Source: Pelomyxa schiedti
Taxonomy: Eukaryota > Evosea > Pelobiontida > Pelomyxidae
Assembly (NCBI GenBank): GCA_020536535.1
Contig: JAHLWZ010000862.1
Coordinates: 1-64,000 of the forward strand
Direction: 5' to 3'
DNA length: 64,000 bases
Positions 1-10,827 of this stretch are shown piece after piece (the stretch's first letter is position 1; each line of letters opens with the position of its first letter). A program made the position numbers and the translations under genes. The notes beneath the pieces are model-generated. The model was not told the DNA's origin. It was given only the letters and a program-made list of their open reading frames with translations, and did not search any database.

Positions 1-156
1 CTTGATTCTAAAGAGCCTGGTGCTAAAATTGATGCGCATCTCCTTTTAGAACAATCCGTGTTGGAATGGCAGAAGCGCCGTGCAACTACCAAGGCGGTGT
101 CAAAGACAAGTGACGATCACGGTCACACAGAGGCAGATGACAGTGATGAGAGTTAA
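1..156 (+). CDS. 3' end of an unidentified protein gene (partial)
   Basis: An open frame enters from the left edge in phase 0 and runs 51 codons to TAA at 154-156. The tail is helical and charged (it contains LLLEQSVLEWQKRR) and ends in an acidic, Asp/Ser/His-rich stretch (DDHGHTEADDSDES). No domain can be named from this fragment. The next 240 bases contain no convincing coding sequence and look like 3' untranslated and spacer DNA. It could be the tail of any larger protein; only the coding nature and strand are supported. Confidence 0.55.
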   Translation, partial: LDSKEPGAKIDAHLLLEQSVLEWQKRRATTKAVSKTSDDHGHTEADDSDES

Positions 157-398
157 TACCACAACAAAGAAGGTAACAAATAACCTAACCAAACCAAACA
201 CTCGCTCATCCTTTTCAAAGAGGAAAAACAAATACGCCGAAGAAGAGCCCAACAAGTGACCATGCCTGTTGTAACTTGTATGTAACAAGAGAGGACCATA
301 CATTGAGACCCAAATGAAAAACAAACAAAGAAAAAACAAGTGATTATTATAATTGGATGTGAGGGTAACACGAGGGCTAACTAAACATTTGGATTTAA

Positions 399-611
399 TT
401 ACCACGGAAAATCCCTGCCAGTAAATTTCACTGGGTATACCTCTCTATTGCCCTCAGTAACGAGGACAATAGGCTTTGAATTACCAGTAATCCACTGGAT
501 GGCTCCGAAACAAAGCAAAGAACACCCCACCTCCCGAATTACTTGTGGGACAGGAATCTTCAGTGCCCCCCAGAAAGGGTTTTCCCGTAATTCATAACGT
601 GCAATCTTGAA
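399..611 (-). CDS. possible last exon of an unidentified minus-strand gene
   Basis: Read on the minus strand, a frame of about 70 codons runs from a possible acceptor (TGTAAG before base 611) to TAA at 399-401. It has protein-like composition, with segments ENPFWGALKIPVPQVI and NREVYPVKFTGRDFPW. Upstream in the same frame a TAA occurs, so an intron is needed. No first exon or ATG was found, because that area is occupied by the 5' end of the ATP-grasp gene on the other strand. The plus strand is also open here for about 60 codons, so the call is tentative. I do not recognise the family. Confidence 0.35.
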   Translation of the reverse strand, partial: FKIARYELRENPFWGALKIPVPQVIREVGCSLLCFGAIQWITGNSKPIVLVTEGNREVYPVKFTGRDFPW

Positions 612-663
612 CTTACAGGAACGAGCACCAATTTGTAAGGCAGAACAAATTAATTAACAACTA

Positions 664-1990
664 ATGAAGCACGTGTGTCTGGGGTCGAGTGACGAGGCAT
701 TGGAAAAGCCTGATATTGTGACACTGAGTGAACAACTGAAGGAGAAAAACGCACGAGTCACAGTTGGTACTTTTGCTTCGTTCAGGTGAAAAACGAAAAG
801 TGATTTGACACTGAAACAGTGGATTGGAGAGACCAAGGGGTGGATTATACTCAATTTGACTGTGTGGTAATAAGAACTACATGGAACTACACAAGCTACA
901 TTGACGAGTTTGTTCAGTGGGTTAGACGGGTTTGTGAGGTAGGTATGCTGTTGTCCAGCCTCGATTATGGAAAAGTTTCGAGTTATTGATTCATCGTTAT
1001 TTTATAAAATGTAACAATTTTAAAAGAAAACGTGCCTACTCAACAGCATGGAAACTATACTTTGGAACATTGACAAAGTGTATCTGCGAGGTAGTATCGT
1101 TACTTCCCTTCAGAGTTTTCCCACTCTGTTTTAAGATTTGGCTGAGGAAGGTGTCTCTGTAGTTCCAACAGTTTGGATTGACAAAGGAAGTGTAAAACCA
1201 TTACACACTGTCTTTGAAGAACAAGGTAAGAACCAATTACTATATAAACCACGCACAACCTTATTACAAACTCCAAATGGGGGAATCCTAAAAGCAAAAA
1301 CACGAAGGATGGGACACAGTTGTAATTAAGCCCCGAATCAGTGCTGAAGGCTACAATACACATTGTATATCCACAGTTGATATGGCTTCTGGTGAGCAGA
1401 TTTTTTCCCAACTGGCAAGTTTACCTTCCATTTTTCAGGTCACGATACAAGCTAATACATTTTCGTACAGGTTTCGGAAAGAGATATGATGGTTCAACAG
1501 TTTATGGAAACGGTGAAAACTTGTGGTGAGCTTTCCTTAGTATTTATTGGGGGAAAATATTCGCACTCCCTGCGGAAAAGGGCTTCATCCAGTAAGCTCT
1601 ATCTCATTTTCGCTCCTTTGCTCACATTTGGCAGGTGATTTCAGAGTTCAAGAATCTCACGGCGGCTCAACAATTCTTGAACACAATCCACCTCAGTCTG
1701 CTGTAATTCAAGCACAGGAAATACTCAAGACTGCATGGAAAGTCGTAAACAGACGGGGAAATCCCCACAGTGGCAGGGCTCGAGGCACGTCGTTCCTGTA
1801 TGCCAGGGTAGACTTTTTAACAGCCTCCCAACGCCCAAGCACTGATTATGGGATGGAAGCTACCCCACCAACACAGTTCCTGCTGACTGAACTTGAACTT
1901 TTGGAGCCCAGTCTTTACCCCACAGAGTTCCCCCCTGTGGCCCAAAAACTGGCTGATGAGATTCTCACCATTCTGGGAGAATCTCCATGA
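664..1990 (+). CDS. ATP-grasp ligase-like protein (DcsG / bacterial ATP-grasp type)
   Basis: Seven exons can be joined in phase: 664-766, 820-938, 1027-1090, 1136-1225, 1308-1438, 1471-1591, 1635-1990. They give 327 residues, the usual size of the stand-alone bacterial ATP-grasp family that includes the cycloserine enzyme DcsG. Landmarks in order are DCVVIRTTWNYTSYIDEF (N-terminal domain), LWNIDKVYLRDLAEEGVSVV, TVVIKPRISAEG (ATP-binding lysine strand), MVQQFMETV followed by GELSLVFIGGKYSHS, then DFRVQESHGG, and a C-terminal ARVDF with ELELLEPSLYP (metal-binding acidic residues). The family joins a carboxylate to an amine or thiol using ATP; the substrate here is unknown. Introns are 32 to 88 bases. 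A bacterial-type enzyme in an intron-rich gene suggests an old transfer, which is an inference. Confidence 0.88.
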
Positions 1991-2295
1991 TACAAACTAC
2001 CCAACAGTTGAATAAACTGAACGTCATACTCTCTCCCCAATGACTTAGTCCTAAAATTGTTTTGTTGATGAAGACCAGGAGCACACAGGAGATCGATTTT
2101 GGGTTTCCAACACTCGACACAGAAAATTAGAAAAAGAAACACAAGGATCACCCCCCTTTGGGCGAAATTTATCGACTACCTTGATTGACATGAAATCCGG
2201 CTTTCTTGTAATTGTGGTTTTTTTTAGCCTCATTTTTCCTTCAAACAAAAAAAACAAAATACAAGAAAAAACAAACAGCAAGAGGACGGCACGAG
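1991..2295. other. intergenic spacer between two plus-strand genes
   Basis: About 305 bases containing the 3' end of the ATP-grasp transcript and the upstream region of the next gene. It is AT-rich, with T- and A-runs around 2217-2275. No coding frame, RNA gene or clear promoter motif was seen. Confidence 0.5.
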
Positions 2296-5271
2296 ATGGA
2301 CGGTGGTGGTACGTAAAATCGGGTCGTTCTTACGGGCGATGCCCCCAGATCTGTGCACTTACGCTCGTTTTTCTCAATAGATTGCGATGAAAGTCAGTCG
2401 AAGCGCCACCGCCATCGACACACAAAGACAGAAGAGATGGAAGATCTACAACCCTCAGAGTCTCCCCTTCTTCTGGTCTCAGAGGAGGAGCCGCCTAATT
2501 CGTCGCGTTCCCGCAGGCACAAACATAAACACAAAGAAGAGGAGCAGCAAGAGCAACAGGTGCAAGAACAGCCACAACCTACAGAAACGCCTGCTCCTGA
2601 GGAACAGGCTGAGGTTGAAGATCCTCCGTTGACATCGCGTGAGAGGAGGCACAGAAGGAAGGCGGAAGCCCTGCAGATGGAACAACAACTTTTACTGCAG
2701 CAGCAAATAGAACAGGAGGAACTACAGCGAAAAGCAGAACAAGAAGCTTTGGAGCGGAAGGAGAGACACCGCAGAAGGCACCAGCGCAAAGAATCAGAAG
2801 CTCAGGCTCAAGCAGAAGCAGAAGCCGAGGCTAGAGCTCAGGCAGAAGCGGAGGAAAAAGCCAAGGCAGAGGCAGAGGCAAAAGCTAAGGCAGAAGCTGA
2901 GGAAAAAGCAAGGGAAGAAGCTGAGGCCGAGGCCCGAGCTAAAGCAAAAGCAGAAGCAAAGGCGGCAAGAGCTAAGGCGAAGGCCGAAGCGGAAGCCGCA
3001 GAATTAGCTCGAATTGAAGCAGAGGCTAAGGCCAAGGCAAAAGCAGAAGCTGAAGAGCAGGCCAGGGCTGAAGCAGAGAAAGAAAAAGCCCTGAAACTCA
3101 AACTCGAAGAAGAAGCAAAAAGTAAACATAAGCATCACAGAGATCCGACACCAGAAAACAGTGAATCTGAGGGAGAGGACGCACATAACACCTCATCTCC
3201 TGAAAGTTCTGATCAAGACCAAGAAAGCGAAAGCGAAAGCAAAAGTGAAAGCGAAAGTGAAGAAAAGGAAACAAAGCATGCCACAACTGTAGTTACAAAG
3301 GCAAAAACCGAGACAAAAACCAATAAAAAAGTAACTACCTCGAAAGCAAAGGATCCCTTGGCACCACTAAGTATAATGTCCCACTTTTACCGTGTATCCT
3401 AAGTGCCTTATAGAGTTAAAAAGAAGAAACTCTTTGACACATGTAATACTACCTTCGGATGAAAATACATCCTAATTTGTTTCAGTTAACAGCTGATCGA
3501 CCAAATGCCCCCCATAACTATAGGCTTACGAGCTTCCGTACATTGCGAATTCCAAATCCCGACACATTAGACGCCAAAGTATTTTATCAATTGGGGAACC
3601 CAGTAGGAACTAAATAAACAAAAAAGATGCGGCATGTAATTGAAATCGAAGATGAGGAGGTGCCAACTTTCCATGGAAGACCAAGAGCTGCATCTTTCCA
3701 ACCCAATTGTACTCAAATTCTTTTATAAACTGCTAGCTTATTGCCTATAGTTGGCACTCAGATAGCCTCTATGTTCAATGCGCCAGGTAATTACAATTGA
3801 TACAAATACAACAGTCTCAGAAATAATTGGGTACCTGATAGGGGGTCGTATGTTACCAGTCTTACCTCTTGATCCTCGTGCCAATAGAGGAAGTGTACCA
3901 CCTAACAAACTCAGTATTGATCTAACAGTTTTCCCGTTTAATCAACCTCTGCAGATCTTACCTCGCTCCAATCTACAACCTCCAAATCCCTTCCATTGGT
4001 AAAACAAACGGATTCGCCGGCCAAACCAGAACCTCCCGCGAAACCTTCTTTTGTTTTGCCCTCCAAAGTCAAAACTGCTGACACCACTACATCTCCTAGT
4101 AAACCTCTTCCAGTCATACCCGGAAAGACTAGCCCAACTCCAACTACTGTGAAGGGCACGCCTACGCCACAAAATCCTACTCCAAGTGTCATTACAACGA
4201 AACCTGATGCACTAAAGCACAAAGGTACTTTTTTATTGCTGTAATAAGGGACTCAACCATTGTCATTAGAACCCGAATCTCCAGCTAAAACTGGTAACAC
4301 AAAAATAGAATTTCCATTCTCTAACAACAGTGTCACTTGCAGAAGCCCCAATCTCGAAGCCACTCCCATCTCCTGTAGGGAAACCTACACCTGTCAAGTC
4401 AGCTCTAACGATTTCTACTCCAAGTACTCCCACCCCGCCACCCCAACCGCAGGCGCAAGAACAACCCCAAACAAAAGTGGAACCAAAGCCTCTCAGTCCA
4501 GCATCGAAACCTTCCCCAATGCCATCTACCTCAGTGACACCCACAGTAATAGCAACCAATAATCTAAGGAGAAGACCTGTCTCAGTTGCTATAACTCCTT
4601 TGAATCCTTCAGCGTCGGAAACTTCAATAACGTTCCAACTCCGGAAGGTAACACCATTATCGCCAGCATCACCGGCGACACCAGCAACACCAGTGCAAAA
4701 TAAAACGGCGACACCAGCAACACCAGTGCAAAACAAAACGGCAACGCCAACCACAGCAGTGGCACCTCCAGCGAATAAAGTTACAACCTCTGGTAACTCC
4801 ACAACACCACCCACACCAACAACCCCAATTTCAACTACGCCGCCGTCCTCTACCACACCACCACCCATTTCACCATTGACATCTTCCGCATCAACCACAC
4901 CACAGCAGAGGAAACCTACTGTTGTCAATGATGCTGTAGCCCAGAAAAAGCCCACCCCTACAACACCACTCAATACCTCAGCCAGTTCAAATGCATCGTC
5001 TCCTTCCAGCACTCTGGCTACGTCGGGCGCCTCTGCATCACCGGGAGGTATAACTCCCATTCTCAATTAGTCCTGAATAATTCACTCGTTCATACAGGCT
5101 TTCCTCTGCGAAAAGCGGGGCCCCGTCCCGAACCCCCAAAAGGTATCATCCCCTTTTACTTCAGGACACTTTCACATCCCCATTTCTTATCTTTGCCCAG
5201 TTCCCGAAGGTGGCCCTGTTCAAATGGACTTCCGGAATGTTCTTAGAAAGGCACCTGCGGCCAAGTCATAG
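2296..5271 (+). CDS. large low-complexity protein: Ala/Glu coiled coil, Thr/Pro-rich region, C-terminal DFRxxL-type motif
   Basis: The start is ATG 2296 (MDGG), with a donor at 2309 and an acceptor at 2380 joining in phase to DCDESQSKRHRHRH. Next come a Gln/Glu-rich segment and about 100 residues of alternating Ala/Glu/Lys repeats (AEAKAKAEAEEKA) that should form a long charged helix, then a Ser/Glu acidic patch. Short exons at about 3490-4000 encode a less repetitive part (NYRLTSFRTLRIPNPD; IIGYLIGGRMLPVLPLDP). A long Thr/Pro/Ser-rich region (4000-5050) includes a duplicated block TPATPVQNKTA. The last exons splice to a conserved-looking tail ending PVQMDFRNVLRKAPAAKS and TAG 5269-5271. DFRxxL repeats bind actin in myosin light chain kinases, so cytoskeletal binding is a guess. 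No catalytic domain is visible. Exon borders between 3390 and 4330 are approximate. Confidence 0.7.
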
Positions 5272-5426
5272 CATTGTTTTTATGGTTCGTTTCTTTCTGT
5301 TGATGATGCAGCAGTCAGTTCAACAAAAAGGAACGAATGTAATTTAAAAGAACAAGTTTTTTTTTTTTTTTAAATTGAGTAGACTTTGTCCTGCTGGGTG
5401 GCAAATATCTGCCCTTCTGTTTGTGT

Positions 5427-7484
5427 TTATGTTGAAGTTTCTTTCTGTGTGGGTTGTGCTTGTGCAGTGAGAAGGGCATTCAATTCTATCAAAGTGGGGG
5501 AATCCAGCAGGGCAAATGTGTTGATGTCGAGTGTGCATGGGGCACCATTGTGGGAATGTTGAGTGAGGAGGTTGAGGTGTGGGTGGTTTCTGTGAAGAAC
5601 TTGAACGATGCTTCCAAGGGCTTGAGGCGACGGAGAGTGCCGGAAGAATTCCACAAGAGCGGATGTAATTCTGGCCCTGTCAGGTTCTTGTTCTGGGGGG
5701 ATTGGGTGAGGCCCGGCTTGTTGGGATTCTGCACCATTATTAGGTAATTCGGCGTGGAATAGTCCTCCTGTGGTGTGGAATTGCTTGTGGATTTGTGTTG
5801 CTAAGGTAATCTGTTGGTGATTGCGTGAAGCACAGAGAAGCACAGTGTACTTGTCGGCTTGGAGGCTCAATTTTGTGCTGGTCGATAGAGAACGAGCCCC
5901 AGTCTTCCTCCGGAGTGTCGATGTATCCATCACAACGGGTGAATTTTGGGCCAAGGATTCGGAAGAAGGACCGTGTATTTGCCGGGATTCGGTCATGTGA
6001 CCAGAGACAGGAAAGGCTCTGCTCAGTTTACTCTCAAGTAACACTGACATTTTCTCTGCCACTATATGAACTATGTGCCCCACTGGGTTGTACAGCATGG
6101 CGTTGGTAAAAATAAGCCTCATATCTGATGCGAAATCCAGGCAAGTTTTGTAGTGGTACCGGTTTGCTAAGTTGTCTTGCACAGTGCTCAAATCCATTGG
6201 CACTTTGATTATAGAATGATAGTCGGGAATATTTAAGGCAACATCATCAACTGGATAGCGGAAGAATGATGAATCTTTGTGCCTGAAGATGGCATTTACT
6301 ATACGGATGCATTTACGGTAGTCATCTTCGTTCATTACATAGTCACTGAGCTGGGAAAACAATTAAAAAAGGCAATCGGACAGATTTCTCATACACTTGA
6401 CTCAGAGGGCTCTTTTTTCCTCCGTTTGTGAACAGAATTGGTTTTGGTCCTCAGGGCAAATCTCTTTTGGGGCAATTGTGGTTCCGTTTTTCTGGTAGAG
6501 TATCTCTTTTGGACATCCTCACATGAGACCTGAGAGTCCTCACTGTCAAATTCCAGGTCATCTTCTGAGTCAGACTTGTATATATATTCCCCATCTTTAT
6601 CGCTTGGGCTGGCTTTCTTATACTTCCGTTTGGGAACACTTTTACTATTGCCATGTCTTTGTACTGTTGCTTTTGGGAAGATGGCACTCAGTTCCTCAGT
6701 TCCCGCTTCCCCACTTTGGGCTTGAGGGAAAAGTGTGGCTTGTTCTGGCAGTAACAGACTGGACACCATTCCAGGTGGGGTTGAGGGCTCTACCAATGGC
6801 GGGGTTGGGGATGGTGCTGGTGGGGCAGTGAGAAACGGGGATGGATGTGGGGCTCCCCTGGGGAATACTTCGGGAGAACACTCAATAATGTTTGAATTTG
6901 GGGCATTTTCATTCTGTGATGTGCTCAGGGGGTGGAGCATAAGGTGTACATCTTTTGTAATTGAAAACCAAAAATTGTCAAAACCCAATGTACCTGTGGC
7001 CTGTGAAGTAATCAATGAGATAGGAAGTTGTGGTTGTAGCACAGGTTCTGCGCCACTTTTTTCAGTTCCTGCTAAAATGTAAGTGAGTGCCTTTTCAAAA
7101 ACCTCTTGTGAAAGCTTCAAAATTAACTACTATTAATGCGACAAAATAAGAATTCTAACTGTCTAATTTGTAAAATGGTACTTTGCAGTGTCTCTGTAGT
7201 CGATATGGTACTCTCGCATCCCACAACTCCCGTATCTTCGAGGGAAACAGCGGCAATAACATTGTTTCGTGGCTCCTCGCACTCGGTGGGCGATGCAATT
7301 GTGGGAGGAGACTCAACACCGCACAAAGGAAGGGGAGTCGATGACGTCAGCTGAGTGCCGTCGCCACCAGATTGCAGAGACTGGGACGCGGGGCTCGGGC
7401 TGGGACACCCGTGTCCCTGTGCCCCGACCTCCGGAGGGTTTCGACTTGCATTTTGTTTTCTACGCCGCGACCACGGGATAGCAT
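5427..7484 (-). CDS. bromodomain protein
   Basis: The last exon (6350 down to 5427) encodes a bromodomain: a helix with DYRKCIRIVNAIF, then FRYPVDDVALNIPDYHSII, the diagnostic KVPMDLSTVQDNL, and DMRLIFTNAMLYN, whose Asn is the acetyl-lysine-binding residue. The intron 6351-6394 (44 bases) joins in phase to an upstream exon with a nuclear-type basic/acidic stretch (RKYKKASPSDKDGEYIY, KRRKKEPSESS). Further upstream is a Pro/Ser-rich N-terminal part. The C-terminal part after the bromodomain is Gln/His/Leu-rich. It probably binds acetylated histones. The 5' end is unsure: ATG at 7482-7484 works only with a 29-base intron near 7421-7449, and the junction near 7080-7170 is unresolved. It is divergent from the GRAM gene. 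Confidence 0.85.
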
Positions 7485-7643
7485 GCCGTCGCGGCGCCAA
7501 GTTGGTGTCGGCGGGTGTGGGGTTCGTTGTTGCGGGTTGGAGTTGAAATCTGTTGATGATGATTTTTTATGTTTGTGATCTTTCGCCCCCGGATCGGAGG
7601 AGATCTGGAAGAATAAAAAGAAAAAGGGCGGCTCGTAGTTGAG
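7485..7643. promoter_or_regulatory. short shared upstream region of divergent bromodomain and GRAM genes
   Basis: Only about 160 bases separate the likely ATG of the minus-strand bromodomain gene and the ATG of the plus-strand GRAM gene. The two genes must therefore use closely packed or shared promoter elements. No TATA box or initiator could be assigned with confidence. Confidence 0.35.
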
Positions 7644-10600
7644 ATGGCGTCCAACGCAGCGGCGACGGGATCTGCGGCCAGTGCACTTAGTGCGTCTAGT
7701 GGATCTGCGACATCCAAACAGAAAACGCCGTTGCCGAGAAACGAGAAGCTTATCGCTGGTACGAAGGTTTCTTTTTTTCCCCCGCTGGCCAAGTGGTGTG
7801 ACACGTTCACAGATTTTGCATGTGGCTGGCTGAAATCCGGAAAATTGAGCCAAGGTCGAATCTACATCTCCTCCAATTACGTGTCTTTCCAGGCATCTGT
7901 GTTTGGAGCTGTATGCAGCTACTTTTTGTAACTTATTTGGTGGGAAGCTTGGTGGCAGTGGTTCTGATAAGCAAATAGAACTTGCTGATAAACACGAAAG
8001 ACATTATTGCCATTGAAAAGCGAAACACAGCGCTAGTATTCCCAAACGCCATTGAAATATCCACCAAAGACCAGAAATACTTCTTTTCTTCATTCCTACA
8101 AAGGAATAATGCCTACAGCGTTTTGAAGAAAGTTTCTTTTGTATGTGCTTTTCATTTATGTTCCTGCTATAATTTTACCCTTTCTAGGGAGAGGACTCTT
8201 CTGAAAGTTCTTCAGAATCGCCATCAGAATCGGACTCTGACTCCTTTTCTGATGAGGTACTTAGTCACTATACTTCTTTTTTTGTAATACCTTCCAGGAA
8301 CGCAAACAACCAACTCCTGCAACGGCACAACCGCCTACGCCTGCACCTATACCCACACCAACAGCAACACCGACTGCAGTTATCAATGACACCGCCACTC
8401 AACTGGTAACTATCCTACTTTTATATGACTGTGTAGTAATAAGCACTTATGTTCTAATAATTCTTTGGCTAAAACAGAAACATCAAAACTCGGGAATCGA
8501 GATTCCCTCATCACAGATATCGTCTATTCCACCAGCAATTTCCACAACTCCTCCAATAAATGCCTCAGTAGCCAAGCCACCATCGACACCGCAACGCAGT
8601 TTATCATCTTCTTTTTCTCTGAATTCGATTTTCGACACATTTTCATCTCTGCATGGTTCCTTCCCCTACATTTCTAATACTGAATCTCTAATATCCTTAC
8701 CTAATAGAGCCTGCATCATCAACAGCATCGGGTCTGTCGACTACACCACCAATCGGTCCAGTTGTGACATCAAATTCTACATTGAAAAAGTGTCTTGGCG
8801 TGCCAGCCCCTATTTCAACCCCAGCCCTCCCAGCCGCACCACTACAAGAACCTGTTTTAACCTCACCAAGAAACAGTTCGGTCGTACCACCAATTTCAAC
8901 ACAAAATTCCGTTTGTAACACAACACCACCTACCACACCAAGTGCTACACCCGTGCATTCCCCTCGTCTTAGCCCTTCATCTCCACAAAAAACACCAAAA
9001 TCCACAGAACAATCAGACTTGAATACCACGCACCCAGAAGAACCCCAGTCGAATTGCATAACTTTGGACCCTCTCCCAACGGGTACCCTCACTCAAGAGA
9101 TTACAGTCTTCTCTGCTATCTCACTTGATACAACAACAAATTCAACACCCACAGCAATATCTGCGGTTGCTCCCGAAAATCTACCTGTAAGTGAAACCAC
9201 AACAGCAGATCTCTGTTCATTAGACGTTACAAAGAATGCCGATACTCTCGTCGAGCATCAAAAAGAAGACGAGCCCGTTCCTATACTAACACCACCTTTT
9301 TCACCCAATTGCTTAGCACCAACACCCCAAGACATTGACCACCTTCTTGCCTTACCTTCTACCCCAACTCACTTACCTGCCACTCCAAGCCAGATTCCAA
9401 CTTTTGTAGAGAATCCACCCCCACCTCCACCACCTAAAGATGACACTCCTCATGCAGATCCTGATGTGTCACCGTTACACTCGTTCTTCTCCACTTTACG
9501 TGTTCACAGGCGCTGTTTTTCTGATAATCCCATATCCCCCCCTCTCCGGCAGACTCCATCACAGCCACCGACGCTTCCTCGTTCACACAGTCAAACTCCC
9601 CCATGCTCACCACGTAGTTCTTCACATAGGCCTCTTGCTGGTCTCCACACCCAACTTCAAGTAACTACAAAGATAGAAGGCAACAGTGCCTGCTGTACCC
9701 CAGCACTCAGTGATCAACAAGAGACACCCAATATCAGACAAGTTAATGTAAATGATATACAGCCAACCCCAGAACCAGTAGTAGTATCCACACTAGACAC
9801 TCACCCTTCCTACGTCGAATGCTGCTCTCAAATAGCTCAGAAAGCAGTTGCACCTGAGGTAACTCCATCGATAAAAATCGTTGAAAATGGAGAAGAAGAA
9901 GAAGTGGAGGAATTTGATGTTGTGCACTACCGGCAGAAGCACAAGAAGAGGTTCAGGCATACACACAATGACCCTGATGAAGTTCCTGGCGATTCTATTC
10001 ATTTAGCCCTTCCCGTCCCTCATTTCATTCGGCAACGCTGCCGCAGACGTAAAATGGGTATATGTAATGTTGTATCTCTACCTAGTGCCACAACCACAGC
10101 CGCAGCCCCCACAACTACAACAACAACAACCACCACTACTACAACTACAACCACTAGTACAACACAAGTTCCGGTGGGCAGGATAATTGCACCACTTATC
10201 TGTGGGCAGTGCAAACCCTCTATACATGTTAAAGCTTCCATTGGACAAATAAGCACAAGTTGGATTTTTACTGCTGTATTCTGTGTTGTGTTTTTATCAG
10301 GCCTGCTATACTTACATGATCAAGTACCCTTTGCATCACATGACAAGCTTCTCACTACCCCTCCACAGGTTAATTACCATGACAAACAGATTGCTAGAAT
10401 GACTCTCAACATGGTACGAAGAAGTGACGACCTTTCCACACTGGGGGCGTTCTCTGTGGCATTTCAAACCAACTCCTCCTGGCACTCCAGATGGTATCAA
10501 TTCCGGGACTGGAACAACCGGCTAGAACAGGTAATACAAGCCGCGTACCTCCTGACGTGCTTACCCAAATTCAATTCCCTGTAGGTTTACGAATCCCTCC

Positions 10601-10827
10601 AAAACACAGAAAACAAAGTCAACCAGCTCAATAGCGAACTGGTTCAAAGTGACACATTCTCTGAACTCGTTCGCGGCCTCTCGCCTCCACCGGCTGCCGG
10701 CCGCGGACACACACGGCCGGTTGTTGTATCTGCCAACTATGGCTGGAGTACCCTCTCATTGGGCATTATAGCACTAGGAACTGGCCTGCTAGTCTACTTT
10801 TTACTGCAAAACAAAAACACTGTTTGA
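7644..10827 (+). CDS. GRAM-domain protein with two C-terminal membrane segments
   Basis: ATG 7644 opens a Ser/Ala-rich leader, then a GRAM domain of the Aster/Lam type: DTFTDFACGWLKSGKLSQGR, IYISSNYVSFQASVFG, an intron, then INTKDIIAIEKRNTALVFPN and EISTKDQKYFFSSFLQRNNA. GRAM domains bind phosphoinositides or phosphatidylserine. A Ser/Glu/Asp patch and a very long Thr/Pro-rich region follow, with FFAT-unlike composition and a run of about 15 Thr. Near the end are a basic patch (YRQKHKKRFRHTHND), a hydrophobic helix (WIFTAVFCVVFLSGLLYL), a luminal-type loop and a second helix (LSLGIIALGTGLLVYFLL), ending at TGA 10825-10827. No VASt/START-like lipid pocket was seen, unlike GRAMD1/Lam sterol carriers. 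An ER-contact-site tether is the most likely role, by inference. Confidence 0.8.
10111..10155 (+). repeat. ACA/ACC/ACT trinucleotide repeat coding poly-threonine
   Basis: A near-perfect run of threonine codons inside the GRAM protein gene codes about 15 consecutive Thr residues. Mixed ACA/ACC/ACT codon use argues for some age or selection on the amino acid rather than a fresh expansion. Confidence 0.85.

Noticed and set aside
2394..3186. Several minus-strand Ser/Ala/Phe-rich frames
   Set aside because: They mirror the Ala/Glu/Lys repeat of the plus-strand gene, where splice phase and start codon agree.
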